This document shows positions 9,969 to 19,335 of a DNA stretch of 64,000 bases, piece by piece. The translations under genes were made by a program, and so were the position numbers. The stretch is taken from assembly GCA_947172415.1 (NCBI GenBank), contig OX359199.1, positions 3,374,001 through 3,438,000 of the forward strand, in the 5' to 3' direction. Below the pieces are notes generated by a model. The model did no database searches, was not told the DNA's origin, and saw nothing but the letters and a program-made list of their open reading frames with translations. Position 1 is the first letter of the stretch. Every line of letters starts with the position of its first letter. This DNA comes from Chondrosia reniformis (taxonomy: Eukaryota; Porifera; Demospongiae; Chondrillida; Chondrillidae).

Positions 9969-10240
9969 AGGAACCTTTAACATATTAACACTATAAATAG
10001 TTATGCTAGAGCCAAGTTTATTAATTGTGCTGTGCCTTCGTAGGGCTCATGAGCAGGAACTGGAGTAACTCTAGCCCTCACATGTCACCATTCACTATCT
10101 GCTGTATTTATCTTTATTTTAATTTCGAACTGTAATGTTTTTATTTTGCCCTTTTGTAAGCTGTTTACCCCAATCATCTACACACAATATATGATAACTA
10201 TTTTTGTACTTACCTTTTGATTAATTATGGACATGTGCAG

Positions 10241-11013
10241 GTGAAAAAAAAAGAGAGAGAGAGAGCGAGAGAGAGAGTGATCTAACTGTTATATAACTAT
10301 AACCTACAGAGCGAGTTAGAGAGTGATCTAACTGTCATATAACTATAACCTATATATTTAACTAAAGTCCTAGGACTAGATTATACCTGTGTAATGTTTT
10401 TGTAGAACATTTTTAGCAGACTCTATAAGTCTTCCATAGCCCTCATATGCCTCTTCCACCCATCACCCTTTATTGTAATTTTTCCTGTCAGATTGTATTG
10501 TAATTTTTCAGATTATTTTCTCTTTTTTCACTCCCATTCACTCATACATTGTATATTTTTGTAATGAGACAGTTAATAATGAAGGCATGCAAAGGTAAAA
10601 GAGAAAGAAAGAGAGAGAGAGATAGGAGCCAAAGGAAATGTACCTAAGGGAGTAGATCCAGAAAGGTTAATAAATAAACAAGCACTCCTGGGAGGAGAAC
10701 AGAGAGCAAAGAGGCATGAGTAATTTAAATCATAAATCACATACATGGTTATCAAGCCTAAGAGGCTAAGGAAACATAAAGCATGCACTTTTGTAAACAG
10801 AAAAGAGATGAGAGTAAAGGGGTATTCAATTAAGAAAAGGAGAGTGAAGAGTCATGTAATTTACATTAGATCAAGAGAGAAGGGAGTAGAATAAAGAGCC
10901 ATGTAATTTATGGCAAGAGTTCTCTTAAAGGCTCTTAGACTATGCACTAGCGAAGGCGGGCTTCTCCGCTACAGCTAGACGGCGAGTTACATATTTACGA
11001 ACAACGATAAAAA
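10241..11013. other. non-coding, GA-rich simple repeats
   Basis: Contains A/GA runs at 10243-10278 and about 10600-10622 and a short tandem duplication at 10278-10365. No exon with matched splice sites was found. The last 100 bases are GC-richer than the neighbourhood and may be the 5' leader of the candidate exon at 11014. Confidence 0.5.
10278..10365. repeat. 46-bp direct duplication
   Basis: The block beginning TGATCTAACTGTTATATAAC at 10278 recurs at 10324 with one or two substitutions. Confidence 0.85.
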
Positions 11014-11075
11014 ATGGCGTCTCTCCCTTACATAAATTTGAGACTGGACGCTCTTCTCGGCAACAACGAATTTTC
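11014..11075 (+). CDS. candidate first exon of an unidentified gene
   Basis: An ATG after an A-rich leader opens a 20-codon frame (MASLPYINLRLDALLGNNEF) that ends two bases before a consensus GTAAGT donor at 11076. The sequence up to here is GC-richer than its surroundings. No second exon could be identified; the next kilobase contains repeats. I do not recognise the peptide. Chance occurrence is possible. Confidence 0.3.
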
Positions 11076-11436
11076 GTAAGTAAAATACTTCATGTCACTT
11101 CCCAAGAGATATTCCATAATCTGTGAGAGTTAGACTGCATTTCATCCAAAAACGACGGAGTAACACAGTAACAAACAAATAAACACACAAACTCTACTGA
11201 ATTATATATCAGGGAGTACGGTAGTACTCCCTATGTAGGGATGACACGGTTTTTTTCGTTTTCCCCATACATTGGTATAGGAGCGAAATCCCGAAATAGG
11301 CCGAAAATCGACAAAACAAGGCTATGTATAGCTAAATATACAATATACATACTCTAAATAGACCTTAAAAGCAAGCGAATATGTCCCGCTGGCGAAATAA
11401 TAAACTTTAAAAATTCCCATTTTTGTCTTCTTCATA

Positions 11437-11460
11437 TTCTTCTTCTTCTTCTTCTTCTTC
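11437..11460. repeat. (TTC)n microsatellite
   Basis: Eight consecutive TTC-type triplets. Confidence 0.95.
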
Positions 11461-11624
11461 GTCAGCCATAACTAAAAAACTATATAAGCTTTTGGACTAA
11501 TTGTTACACGAAACTACTGCAAATTTTCCGAGCTGTATTCTTTTGTAGAAGCGAGAGCGATAACGCTATTATTGAGCATGGCGGTTTTCATGACCCTAGA
11601 GTCAAGGCCTCAATAAAGTCGCCA

Positions 11625-11775
11625 TTTTAATGACGTCGTAATCAGTCGAAGGTTGCGAAACCAAAATGATTTTAATTATACGAATCTAATTCCTAGCCCA
11701 TGCTCCATAAAAAGTACAGAAACTAGAAATATTAAAAATTTTCTACAAAAATAGTGAAGATGTAGGGATGGCATA
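11625..11775. repeat. dispersed repeat, copy 2
   Basis: Homologous to 175-335 over its length (see that entry). Its right part overlaps the left arm of the palindrome at 11727-11961, so the palindrome may be a rearranged (inverted-duplicate) member of the same family. Confidence 0.6.
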
Positions 11776-11961
11776 AAAAGTAGAGAAACAAGAAAGGGAT
11801 GTTACACAGTGAAGCATTAGCTATACATGAATCCTACAAGCAAGGGTGTTGTATGATTCATGCACAGCTAATGCTTCACTGTGTAACATCCCTTTCTTGT
11901 TTCTCTACTTTTTATGCCATCCCTACATCTTCACTATTTTTGTAGAAAATTTTTAATATTT
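11727..11961. mobile_element. near-perfect palindrome, fold-back MITE
   Basis: The left arm from 11727 is the exact reverse complement of the right arm ending at 11961 over roughly 100 bases per arm, including GTAGGGATGGC and its complement GCCATCCCTAC and the TTACACAGTGAAGCATTAGC block. Even the central part around 11835-11870 is partly complementary (CATGAATC/GATTCATG and TACAA/TTGTA). A transcript across it would form one long hairpin. The near identity of the arms implies recent origin or gene conversion. No coding content. Confidence 0.9.
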
Positions 11962-12220
11962 TAATATATACATACAGTATATATACAGTATAAGTTACAA
12001 TATACTAAGGTAATCTAATATATTTATATATATAGAAGATTATAATTCATCTCTTTTTTTCGAAGATTGAAAATGACTAGTACATGGCTTACTTCTTTCT
12101 TATCTGTAATATTAGCTACTTTCGCCATATATAAACACTTCAAACATAGATTGTCAATCTTGAATTCTTATAAGGATTTTTCTCGGAAACCAACAAACAA
12201 TGTCTGAGTTCCATTATTAC

Positions 12221-13849
12221 GTATCACGTAACTTATCACAAGCAGCAGCAGTAATTTCTACAGCCTTGAGAGCGATATGCCTTATATGGGCATCCTCTGC
12301 ATCCATTGGCTGAAGTAAGCGATATGTGGTAATTAGCTAATAAAACGTAAAATGATTTCATCCCAAAATGGCAGATACTCACTTCTTCTAAAAAGGGCAT
12401 GAGAATTGACTTTGTTGTTGAACCTTAGGAAAGGTAAAGGCAAGATAACATAAGTTATATATGCGGTGTACATATTGATCAAAAGATATACAAACAAATT
12501 CAATTGGTAAACAAATGGATTAAATCTTATTGTCATCACTTGAATTTGGATGAGTGGGTGGGATAACATTGAGAGCCAAATTGGGATTATAAAGGCTTTA
12601 TATCATAAAGTGCCTTATTTTCAATGTAATTCTTCCAGTATTGAAGTCCATTAGTTCATATCTTATTAGAATGAGCCAAATGTGATAATCCCTAGGTGGA
12701 CCTCACAGAGAGACCAATTCCTTCAAATATGTTAACAATACAACATGATATATAGGAAATGGATATACGTAAAACAAAATAAACATAAAAGTAAACATCC
12801 TTTGACAAATTCTTGTTATGGTAATTAAACTCTGTGTTTTAACACTTAAAAAGAACATTAGAAAAACAAAACAATAACGAAATCCTACAGAACAGACAAA
12901 GTACAGAATAACAAAAGTCATACTCGTATATTGTAGTCCAATACTAGTAAGTGAAGGAATAAGGTGTACTTGTTGCGATATATTCAACATAGCAATGAAC
13001 CTCTACTCTATGACTAGTGAGAGTATGTCAAACAGTAGCCCCACCCCTGACCTGGTGAAAATGTGGTAATAAGAAGTCTCCTCAACACTGCATCATTCAG
13101 TCTCTTCCTGACTGCTGCTATGCCTCTCAGAGTAGAGATTCTTTATGGCTAACTCCCTTCTCTACCAGCTTCAAATGCTCATGAATATCTACATAACATA
13201 ATACACCATTCCTTGCTTGCACTGTTCAAACAGTACTGCGTGTATGTACATATATATACGTGAATGCCTGGCCTACAAAATCAACATGTGTACATGATAC
13301 CTGATGCCTTCCTTCTACAATGGTATTTGAGAGAAGGGGCAAGATAGCGAATAATTTTAGTTGCATTCATTATGATAGATGATTATTGCTGATGAAGACC
13401 TACGGGTCGAAACGTTCAATCTATCTCAATTTTCGTTGCAGATGACTCCAATAAATTTACTATCGTGTATGTATGTGTATGCAACACAAATCCTTATGCT
13501 AAAGGAAAAGCAAAAGCGTATTTAGATACAAAGATACGTCAATGCGGTTAGACAACACCAGTCAGACCCAACTTTAATTAGTTCCTGGGAACAGACTAGC
13601 TAGCCATTCCGCCAATCACTAGTCTGACTAGCCAATCACCTGCAGAATCCTTAATTCGACTCCCTAAATTAGCAATCCAATCATCACCTACGTACCTTCA
13701 TAAGTTATAGCATCCGCGTCCTTTTCCTTCTCCTTGGGTTTCTCGCTGCTCTCTTTAGAAGCGTCTTCAGAGACATCTTTCATTTCTACGTCAGTCGATG
13801 CTTCTATTTTCCAGCTCAACTCAGCCGATTGAGTAAAAAACCCTATCAT
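12221..13849 (-). pseudogene. PSMD3: 26S proteasome subunit PSMD3/Rpn3, 5' exons of a damaged copy
   Basis: Four minus-strand exons fit together with GT-AG introns and matching phases: 13849-13696, 13188-13052, 12423-12383 and 12309-12221. The translation contains DVEMK, then EDIHEHLKLVEKGVSHKE, RLNDAVLRRLL and ILMPFLEEPMDAED, which follow the order of conserved N-terminal segments in animal PSMD3 (from memory of the family). PSMD3 is a PCI-domain scaffold subunit of the 19S proteasome lid. Exon 2 has lost about 13 bp just after KE, where relatives carry PRF, so its second half is out of frame. Exon 4 after MDAEDAH does not resemble PSMD3, reaches a TAA at 12219, and I found no later exons before the palindrome at 11961. 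The first 23 codons before DVEMK may be 5' leader. Most likely a truncated non-processed duplicate; an assembly indel in a real gene is the alternative. Confidence 0.7.
13389..13414 (+). ncRNA. hammerhead-like core, Penelope terminal remnant
   Basis: The sequence CTGATGA, one extra A, GACC-TACG-GGTC and then GAAACG has the catalytic-core layout of a hammerhead ribozyme: conserved CUGAUGA and GAAA flanking a 4-bp stem II capped by a UACG tetraloop. The same arrangement occurs at 45819-45846 at the 3' end of the Penelope-like element, where Penelope elements are known to carry hammerhead motifs. I could not assign stems I and III and the extra A is non-canonical, so activity is doubtful. It lies inside intron 1 of the PSMD3 copy, on the opposite strand. 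Confidence 0.45.
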
Positions 13850-13915
13850 AACTTAAGAAATGATGCGTCGCCGTCAGGTGACTAAGTCTCTTGGCAACTT
13901 TCACGAAATTTGAAA
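13850..13915. promoter_or_regulatory. shared divergent promoter region
   Basis: Only 66 bp separate the first ATG of the minus-strand PSMD3 copy (13849) from the first ATG of the plus-strand zinc-finger gene (13916). The interval has no obvious TATA box and includes a GC-rich GCGTCGCCGTCAGG. A bidirectional promoter is inferred from the arrangement; leaders of both genes must overlap it or start within it. Confidence 0.4.
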
Positions 13916-15768
13916 ATGTCAACGAAAGACACACCCCTCATTATTGTGACACGCCCTAAAAAGAGCTCCCGTAAACAACCACTTTGTAAGGATGTTTATG
14001 AATAATTTAGCAGCCGATACCAGCAATGAGAATATCCCAGAAAACTACGAGAACTTTTCTAGGAAAACGCCTCCTTAATTTGAGAAAATACGTGTAACCA
14101 GATCTGTAACCAGGATTCTTTCTCAATCTCAATGTTCCCTTGTATCTCCAATGGTCGACAACAATAAAAAGAAAATTGTGAAATCTAAAAGAAGAAAGTA
14201 AAGAAGCTAGGTTATTAACTAAAATTAGAACACGTATAAAAATGTGCTTAGAAATAACAGAAATGATAAACAGGAACAGCCTCACACACGTGCAGTTACC
14301 ACATAGACTATGTACGTACATGTCATGGGAACTACCACAACAAACAAAATTGTTTACATAACAAATATGAATATACTTAACAGTTAGATACCTGACCAGA
14401 ATGACGCGCAGTAAACAGAATTACAACACAGCCATAAACGAATACTAAATGATTGCATTATTGCGTAACGCATAAGGCCATCTTGGCATTCTACACGCAT
14501 CCAGACATAATACATAATAAGGGATAACTATATAGATATATATCACGTCAAACAGTCGGCAACTTTATATTTGTACATAGTGAAGCATAGTTTAGGAAAT
14601 CCCAGGAATGCTATTTGCAAATGTTTGACTATATTAGAGTATGCATGAATAGCGTAACACGTATATTCATAGCCGACACTAATGAAATCAGACTGATCAG
14701 AGAAAATGCAAGCATGGTCCTTTTATAATCATACTTAATGAATATAATCTTATACTGTTAATTAATTTACATGTATATAGCGATGCAGAACTTCCAACTA
14801 TCATAACTGTGACTTTACAACATTTAGGTAGAGTTGCTTTCGTAATCCACTAGGGCTGCAAGCATGATCTTTTCTTCTTCCTCTGATAGTGGATACGGTT
14901 CTTCACACTCATTGCTCCCCATTACCTGATTAACCTCCTCTCCTTTAGATAGAAGAAGGTCCCACTCTTAGTCATCCATGGCTAATTCTCCATCTTCTAA
15001 TCCTGACATTTCTTCATTCTGGCTGCACTTCAGTAGTTCTTCATCAGTTGTTTCCAAATCACTTAATTCCTTTTCTGCATGTGAATGTGTGTGGTACCTT
15101 CTCCTGTTTCTCTTCCTCCATTCTATCAAGAAGCTCCTATATGCCTATATACCTTTATTCCCAACGTTCACGAAACTAAAATTTAGCAAACTTAGCACTT
15201 TGATGTGATGTGGCAGATACAACCCTGTTAATCAATTAATTACCACATCACCATTTAGATATCTTCACGTACAATTTATTTCATATTCGTAAACGTTATT
15301 GTATCAGTGAACTAATATGGACAGAGCTACAGCTACTTACAATGTACAAGGAAATATGTCCTTAGTAATATACGCCTCCGATCGCAAAAGACCCGCCTAA
15401 CAAACTACTAAGGCAAAAAAGGGAAGGAAACCAGGCCAACAACACTTCCAACTTTGTGCCCCTACCAAAGAAGCTGCAAAAAGTCAAAAGGAACCTGTAA
15501 ATTCCTATATGTGTCCCAGGACCTTCTAAAGAACAAACCCTATAAATTATGCTGGGACTACCCGCAATGCAGGAAGGAAAATTGTCCCTTTATACATTAT
15601 AACTGGGAAAATCGGGACACCTCCAAAGATGAAGACCAACCGGCAATATGTGATCCACCACACTCTGAAAGATCAAGTGACCTTGAAGATGCCCTTCTAC
15701 TTGAAGAGCAGAATACAAATGGTGGAGTCATGGATACGACTTCACCATCAAAACCTTCAAACAACTGA
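13916..15768 (+). CDS. small CCCH-type zinc-finger protein, two exons
   Basis: Exon 1 (13916-13985) starts MSTKDTPLIIVTRPKKSS and stops one base into a codon at a GTAAGG donor. Exon 2 (15413-15768) follows an AG acceptor and supplies the two missing bases, so the phases match; other exons could lie in the 1.4-kb intron. Exon 2 encodes a C-x5-C-x6-C cluster ending in Tyr where a CCCH finger has His (CPYQRSCKKSKGTCKFLY), then a canonical CCCH finger CWDYPQCRKENCPFIH (C-x5-C-x4-C-x3-H), then an acidic, serine-rich tail. CCCH fingers usually bind RNA. I do not recognise the gene. The joining of the two exons is inference; exon 2 alone is well supported as coding. Confidence 0.5.
14824..15144 (-). 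pseudogene. acidic/basic open frame with one internal stop, unidentified
   Basis: A 106-codon minus-strand frame, opening after a possible acceptor (ATATAG, about 15145), runs to a TAA at 14824-14826 with a single internal TAA at 14968-14970. It begins with an Arg/Lys-rich patch (EWRKRNRRRYH), continues acidic (GLEDGELAMDD) and stays acidic after the stop (SEEEEKIMLAALVDYE). Composition on both sides of the stop is protein-like, suggesting one terminal exon or transposon protein with a nonsense mutation. It lies inside the intron of the plus-strand zinc-finger gene. No family recognised. Confidence 0.35.
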
Positions 15769-16659
15769 TATTCTATATCATTATTATTATCGTAACTTAA
15801 CACTTAACATTATATTATACGTACATACCTACATTTCGTATCCACTGTGGGAGTCGTTATACTAGTTGCTTTGTACCACGAAAGCTATCTTAAAGAATAT
15901 ATAGCTGTATCCTCTCTGGAAACGTAAACGATATACTTGAATACGATTGCATCCAATTAAAAGCAAACGGTAAGTTACCATTTGTGCAAGTGTGCACGAA
16001 TCCCTATTTCACTGATTAAACAAGTTATATTGCAAAGTATGCGTACAAATTCACTATAATCATGTTGTGCCAGGCCTTACAATATTAATTGCATTCTACT
16101 ATAGACACGAACAATTTGTACGCGTTTTTGTTCAAACAAGTGAGATTGGCCCAATGTATACTGCTACCTCTTAGCATGTAGTTAAAATCGTTTATAGGTA
16201 AGTATTGTTATACGTATACATACTGATATTAAAGTTTCCCCTTCTACATACGAAAAGCTAGGCCTTTCCTAATCAGCAGAGAGGATACTTCAGATATACT
16301 GAACTGTGTAAAGACAAATCTTTCACATAAACTTGTGTATAGCTTGCTTTAAGCGTAATTCTTTAGAAATCACAATTTGTACCTGTTTCTTAATTTAAAC
16401 TTTAGCTAAAAGTCCATTATAGGACTGCTAACGTTGACAACAGGAAGTAGGTATAAATGTACGTATCCTTTAAAAGATTTTATGGATACCTTCGACATCC
16501 TTTAAATATATGTTAAATGTAACTTATTAATATTGCTACCACGATAACCTAATTCCCTCGACAAGCTTCACTGGAATACCCATTGTTATTATGATGCTGA
16601 CTCATTATTATTAAGAATATTTAATATTAATATAAAAACAGAAAGTCCCGGTATAACCA
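15769..16659. other. AT-rich intergenic sequence
   Basis: Between the end of the plus-strand zinc-finger gene and the converging end of the minus-strand gene. I found no exon, repeat or RNA gene I could support. Confidence 0.5.
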
Positions 16660-16901
16660 CTATGCTTTAATTTCAAAACTTATAATAGCCGCTTTTTCCT
16701 CGTCTTCGTGAGTCATAACTCGTGGTTCATTCCAGCCTGGATCCTCAGAATGGATAACATCCATTATTTCCTTTGTTGTCATCCCTTCGATTATCTGTAT
16801 AAAAACAATTAAATTCTTAATTGAACATTTCCATAGCCCTAATTCAACAGCTTACTAGTGGTTCTAGATGTTCCTTAGCTAGATCCGCATGCGCAATTAT
16901 T
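16660..16901 (-). CDS. 3'-terminal exons of an unidentified gene
   Basis: Two minus-strand exons with good splice sites and matching phase: 16901-16856 (46 nt, preceded by GTAAG acceptor context, followed by GTAAGC donor) and 16794-16660 (acceptor TTTTTATACAG, TAG stop). They encode RIIAHADLAKEHLEPL joined to a 44-residue end containing MTTKEIMDVIHSEDPGWNEP and finishing SFEIKA. The tail is hydrophilic with no membrane segment. Upstream exons should lie above 16901; a short candidate near 17220-17240 ending in HGE before GTATAC was seen but not linked. I do not recognise the protein. Confidence 0.55.
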
Positions 16902-18929
16902 CTTACATCTATTAGCTTTTACAAATCATCACAAATATAGAACAGTCCATGCTTTGATTACCCACAACCCTCTACATATCATCACACCCCTTATATGTGT
17001 CAAAACGTAGACGTTCCATAAGTACTTATATCATTGCACAATCGCATGATGCTACGTCAACAACACCTTATGTCGCTGCGTACATTTTATGAATCATGTG
17101 GCTGGAGTTGCAAAATTAACTTAGTGAGAACAGCTGTGACAAGTCGACCCTCTTCCACGAAAAGGAGCTACCAAATAAACGAGTTGTATCGAAGGTTAGA
17201 TAAAGTAATTGTATACCTCCCCGTGAAGTTTGAGATCAATACTGTATGATACATCGTTTAAGCATAGATTATATATAGAGACTACGTAACGTAGCCTATG
17301 GTTTAAGCGACCGTATCACTATGCTAACTGAAGCTTTTAAGCTCCGTGCTCTCTTCTTATGTATACTGTTAGTTTTCTTCCTCATCATTGCGTGTACGCA
17401 TATTTCCAAGAGTGTACCGCATTGGGTTGGGATATATATGAATAAATTTGTATTGCCTACTCTGTACCTATTACCTTATTTGGAGCATGTTCTAAGTCTT
17501 TATTAAGACTGTTTGTTCTATTTAAGTTTTAGAGGTACATCCAATCGCTAAGTCTACAGTTATATTTTCTTTCAATATAGTCCTTCCATCTTTAATTGTT
17601 GTGCCAAACCATATGTGAGTAGATGTGCTGTATGTGTTCATTTCACATATGAGGAGATGTACTGTATGTGTTGATCTGTATCAACAAAATCTTTTGTATA
17701 TTGTGTTTCATTCAAATCTTACAACTTTCTAAAGAGGCTTTTTTAAAACTATTCCTAATTTCCATACTTGAAACTACATGGCACCAATAATATTATGAAA
17801 TCAATCTATAGAATTTTCAATACTACAAACCCTACCATCTTCATCAACCTTATCCCTTAACCACTCTTAAGAATTTATTAATACCTCACCTCCTCAATTC
17901 AAAATTAATAGCTCAAAAAACCAAGGATATGAATTTTAAATTAAACAACAGTGGAAATTGCCTTTGAAAACCTCTAGAACACAAACAGGGCACACTTAGT
18001 CCATTTATAAGACTATTACGTATGCTCTAAGTGTGTCAATAGGTATAAGAAAGGCAAAATAATCACTATATATACGTTTAATAATATGCTTAGAAACAAA
18101 CAGTACTTTTGATAGTGACTTACCCAAACAGTACATATTGCGTTAAAAACAAAATCTAAGCAAACTAACCTTTAGTTAAAAACTTTAGATTTTTAATTAA
18201 AATAAATGTTCTCTATAATTAAAAGCAAAATATATATCTCTCTCCAACATTAAAATGAAAACATAAACCATCTTCATCTTTAGAATCTAGCTTCCATAAC
18301 CAACCTTGCTTCTATGATTTCTGATTCTGATTCTGGATCTTTGCTGGTGGATCATGCCGGAGTATTCATCATTTACGATTTGACTGACATCAATTGGTGA
18401 TGTAGTAACATCTAATAAAGGGTGCAAGTTACGGACAAATATATATATAAAATACTAAAATTACAATCAAGTACTAGACAGTACAAGTTACAAATTTATG
18501 AGAGCCAACTGACTATACAATATTAAAATTACAATCAAGTACTAGCTACACAGTTCCAGTTACAAATTTAAAGAGATCCAAGTGACCCCTATAGGATAAT
18601 CAGTATTTTAAATACTACGTATAGTTGCAGACTTTCAAATCCTCAACTACTGTATAGAGAGTAGTAGTTGATACAGATCATCCAATTGCAAGGTAGAACA
18701 CATGGCCTACCAATGACCTTTTCACACCTTAGTATATATGATGCATCGGCATGCCATGTATCAACAAAGGTTCCAGTCTTAAAGGGGTCTCAGCTAATAA
18801 CCACGTCCACAGCAGATTTGATTTGCCTTGTGAGTGAGCTAAGAATACCGACAGTTGGTTGCATGCATTCACATAATCAACAGGGTTGGAGACCATTTTG
18901 TAACTTGTACACAAGGGACATCAATATAT
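16902..18929. other. mostly non-coding; a few unsupported short frames
   Basis: AT-rich with no recognised family. Minor open frames: 17321-17506, entered separately; 18260-18420 on the minus strand, with a QRSRIRIRNHRSK stretch but no clear splice sites; and 18729-18914 on the minus strand. Any missing 5' exons of the gene at 16660-16901 should be here. Confidence 0.45.
17321..17506 (+). CDS. possible small membrane peptide
   Basis: A 61-residue ATG frame whose residues 11-26 (LFLCILLVFFLIIACT) form a strong hydrophobic helix after a short basic start, compatible with a signal anchor. Nothing else supports it: no splice evidence, no homology recognised, and AT-rich DNA gives hydrophobic frames by chance. 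Confidence 0.15.
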   Translation: MLTEAFKLRALFLCILLVFFLIIACTHISKSVPHWVGIYMNKFVLPTLYLLPYLEHVLSLY

Positions 18930-19335
18930 ATATTAATATATATATATAATACGACTTCATACGCAACTATTATAACACATTTTATACGTCGATAGATGTA
19001 GAATATGAGTTCAAATGCAACTATTGTAACACTTAATTTATACGTCAATACATCGTTTTTCAAATGGTGGCGTTCAGTAAGCTTTAGTTAACGACGTTTT
19101 TCTGTCGCTATTTATTATTATTAGGACACTTAAGCGTCCTCAATCGTTAGGATTAAGAGTAATATGTCAAAGCCCAACGATGCGGAACAGTCTTTGGTAC
19201 AGATTCAGAGCCTATATGTTTGAAATCGGCAGCCATTATAACTAGGAGATAAGTCATAGAGCTTGGGGAACACTTTTATCGAGTTCGGAGGCCATTTTAT
19301 CCTAGGAATGGTCTTTGGTAAGCTAATTCATACAA
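18930..19335 (+). repeat. interspersed unit of the satellite domain, copy 1
   Basis: First of five copies of a non-satellite unit. Landmarks in order: an ATAT run, TACGTCGATAGATGTA, GCTTTAGTTAACGA, the near-palindrome GGACACTTAAGCGTCC, CAATCGTTAGGATTAAG, CAAAGCCCAACGATGCGG, CCTATATGTTTGAAA and an exit through CAATTTGTATTTACAATTAG. This copy marks the left edge of the satellite domain and lacks the first 100 or so bases of the others (AGCCCCCTCTATT) as well as an internal block. Confidence 0.85.

Larger units (their letters stand above)
8251..10240 (+). mobile_element. internally deleted LINE (zinc-finger / RLE type)
   Basis: The element keeps both ends of a non-LTR retrotransposon protein: two zinc fingers and a basic coiled region at the left, and a CCHC knuckle plus restriction-like endonuclease (RLE) at the right. 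This architecture is that of site-biased LINEs such as the R2/NeSL/HERO group. The entire reverse transcriptase core is absent. The 3' untranslated region (9969-10240) ends in an A-run passing into GA repeats (10243-10278), which may be the element's tail. Outer ends are approximate. Confidence 0.75.

Noticed and set aside
12703..12990. 95-codon minus-strand frame in the PSMD3 region
   Set aside because: It lies wholly in intron 2 between well-phased exons and has no recognisable sequence.
14007..14321. 104-codon minus-strand frame
   Set aside because: No recognisable domain or splice context; its hydrophobic start is typical of AT-rich chance frames.
18729..18914. Minus-strand frame with NPVDYVNACNQLSVFLAHS
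   Set aside because: Composition is protein-like and GC is higher than the surroundings, but I found neither homology nor splice sites, and the plus strand is also open over the same bases. Left unannotated.
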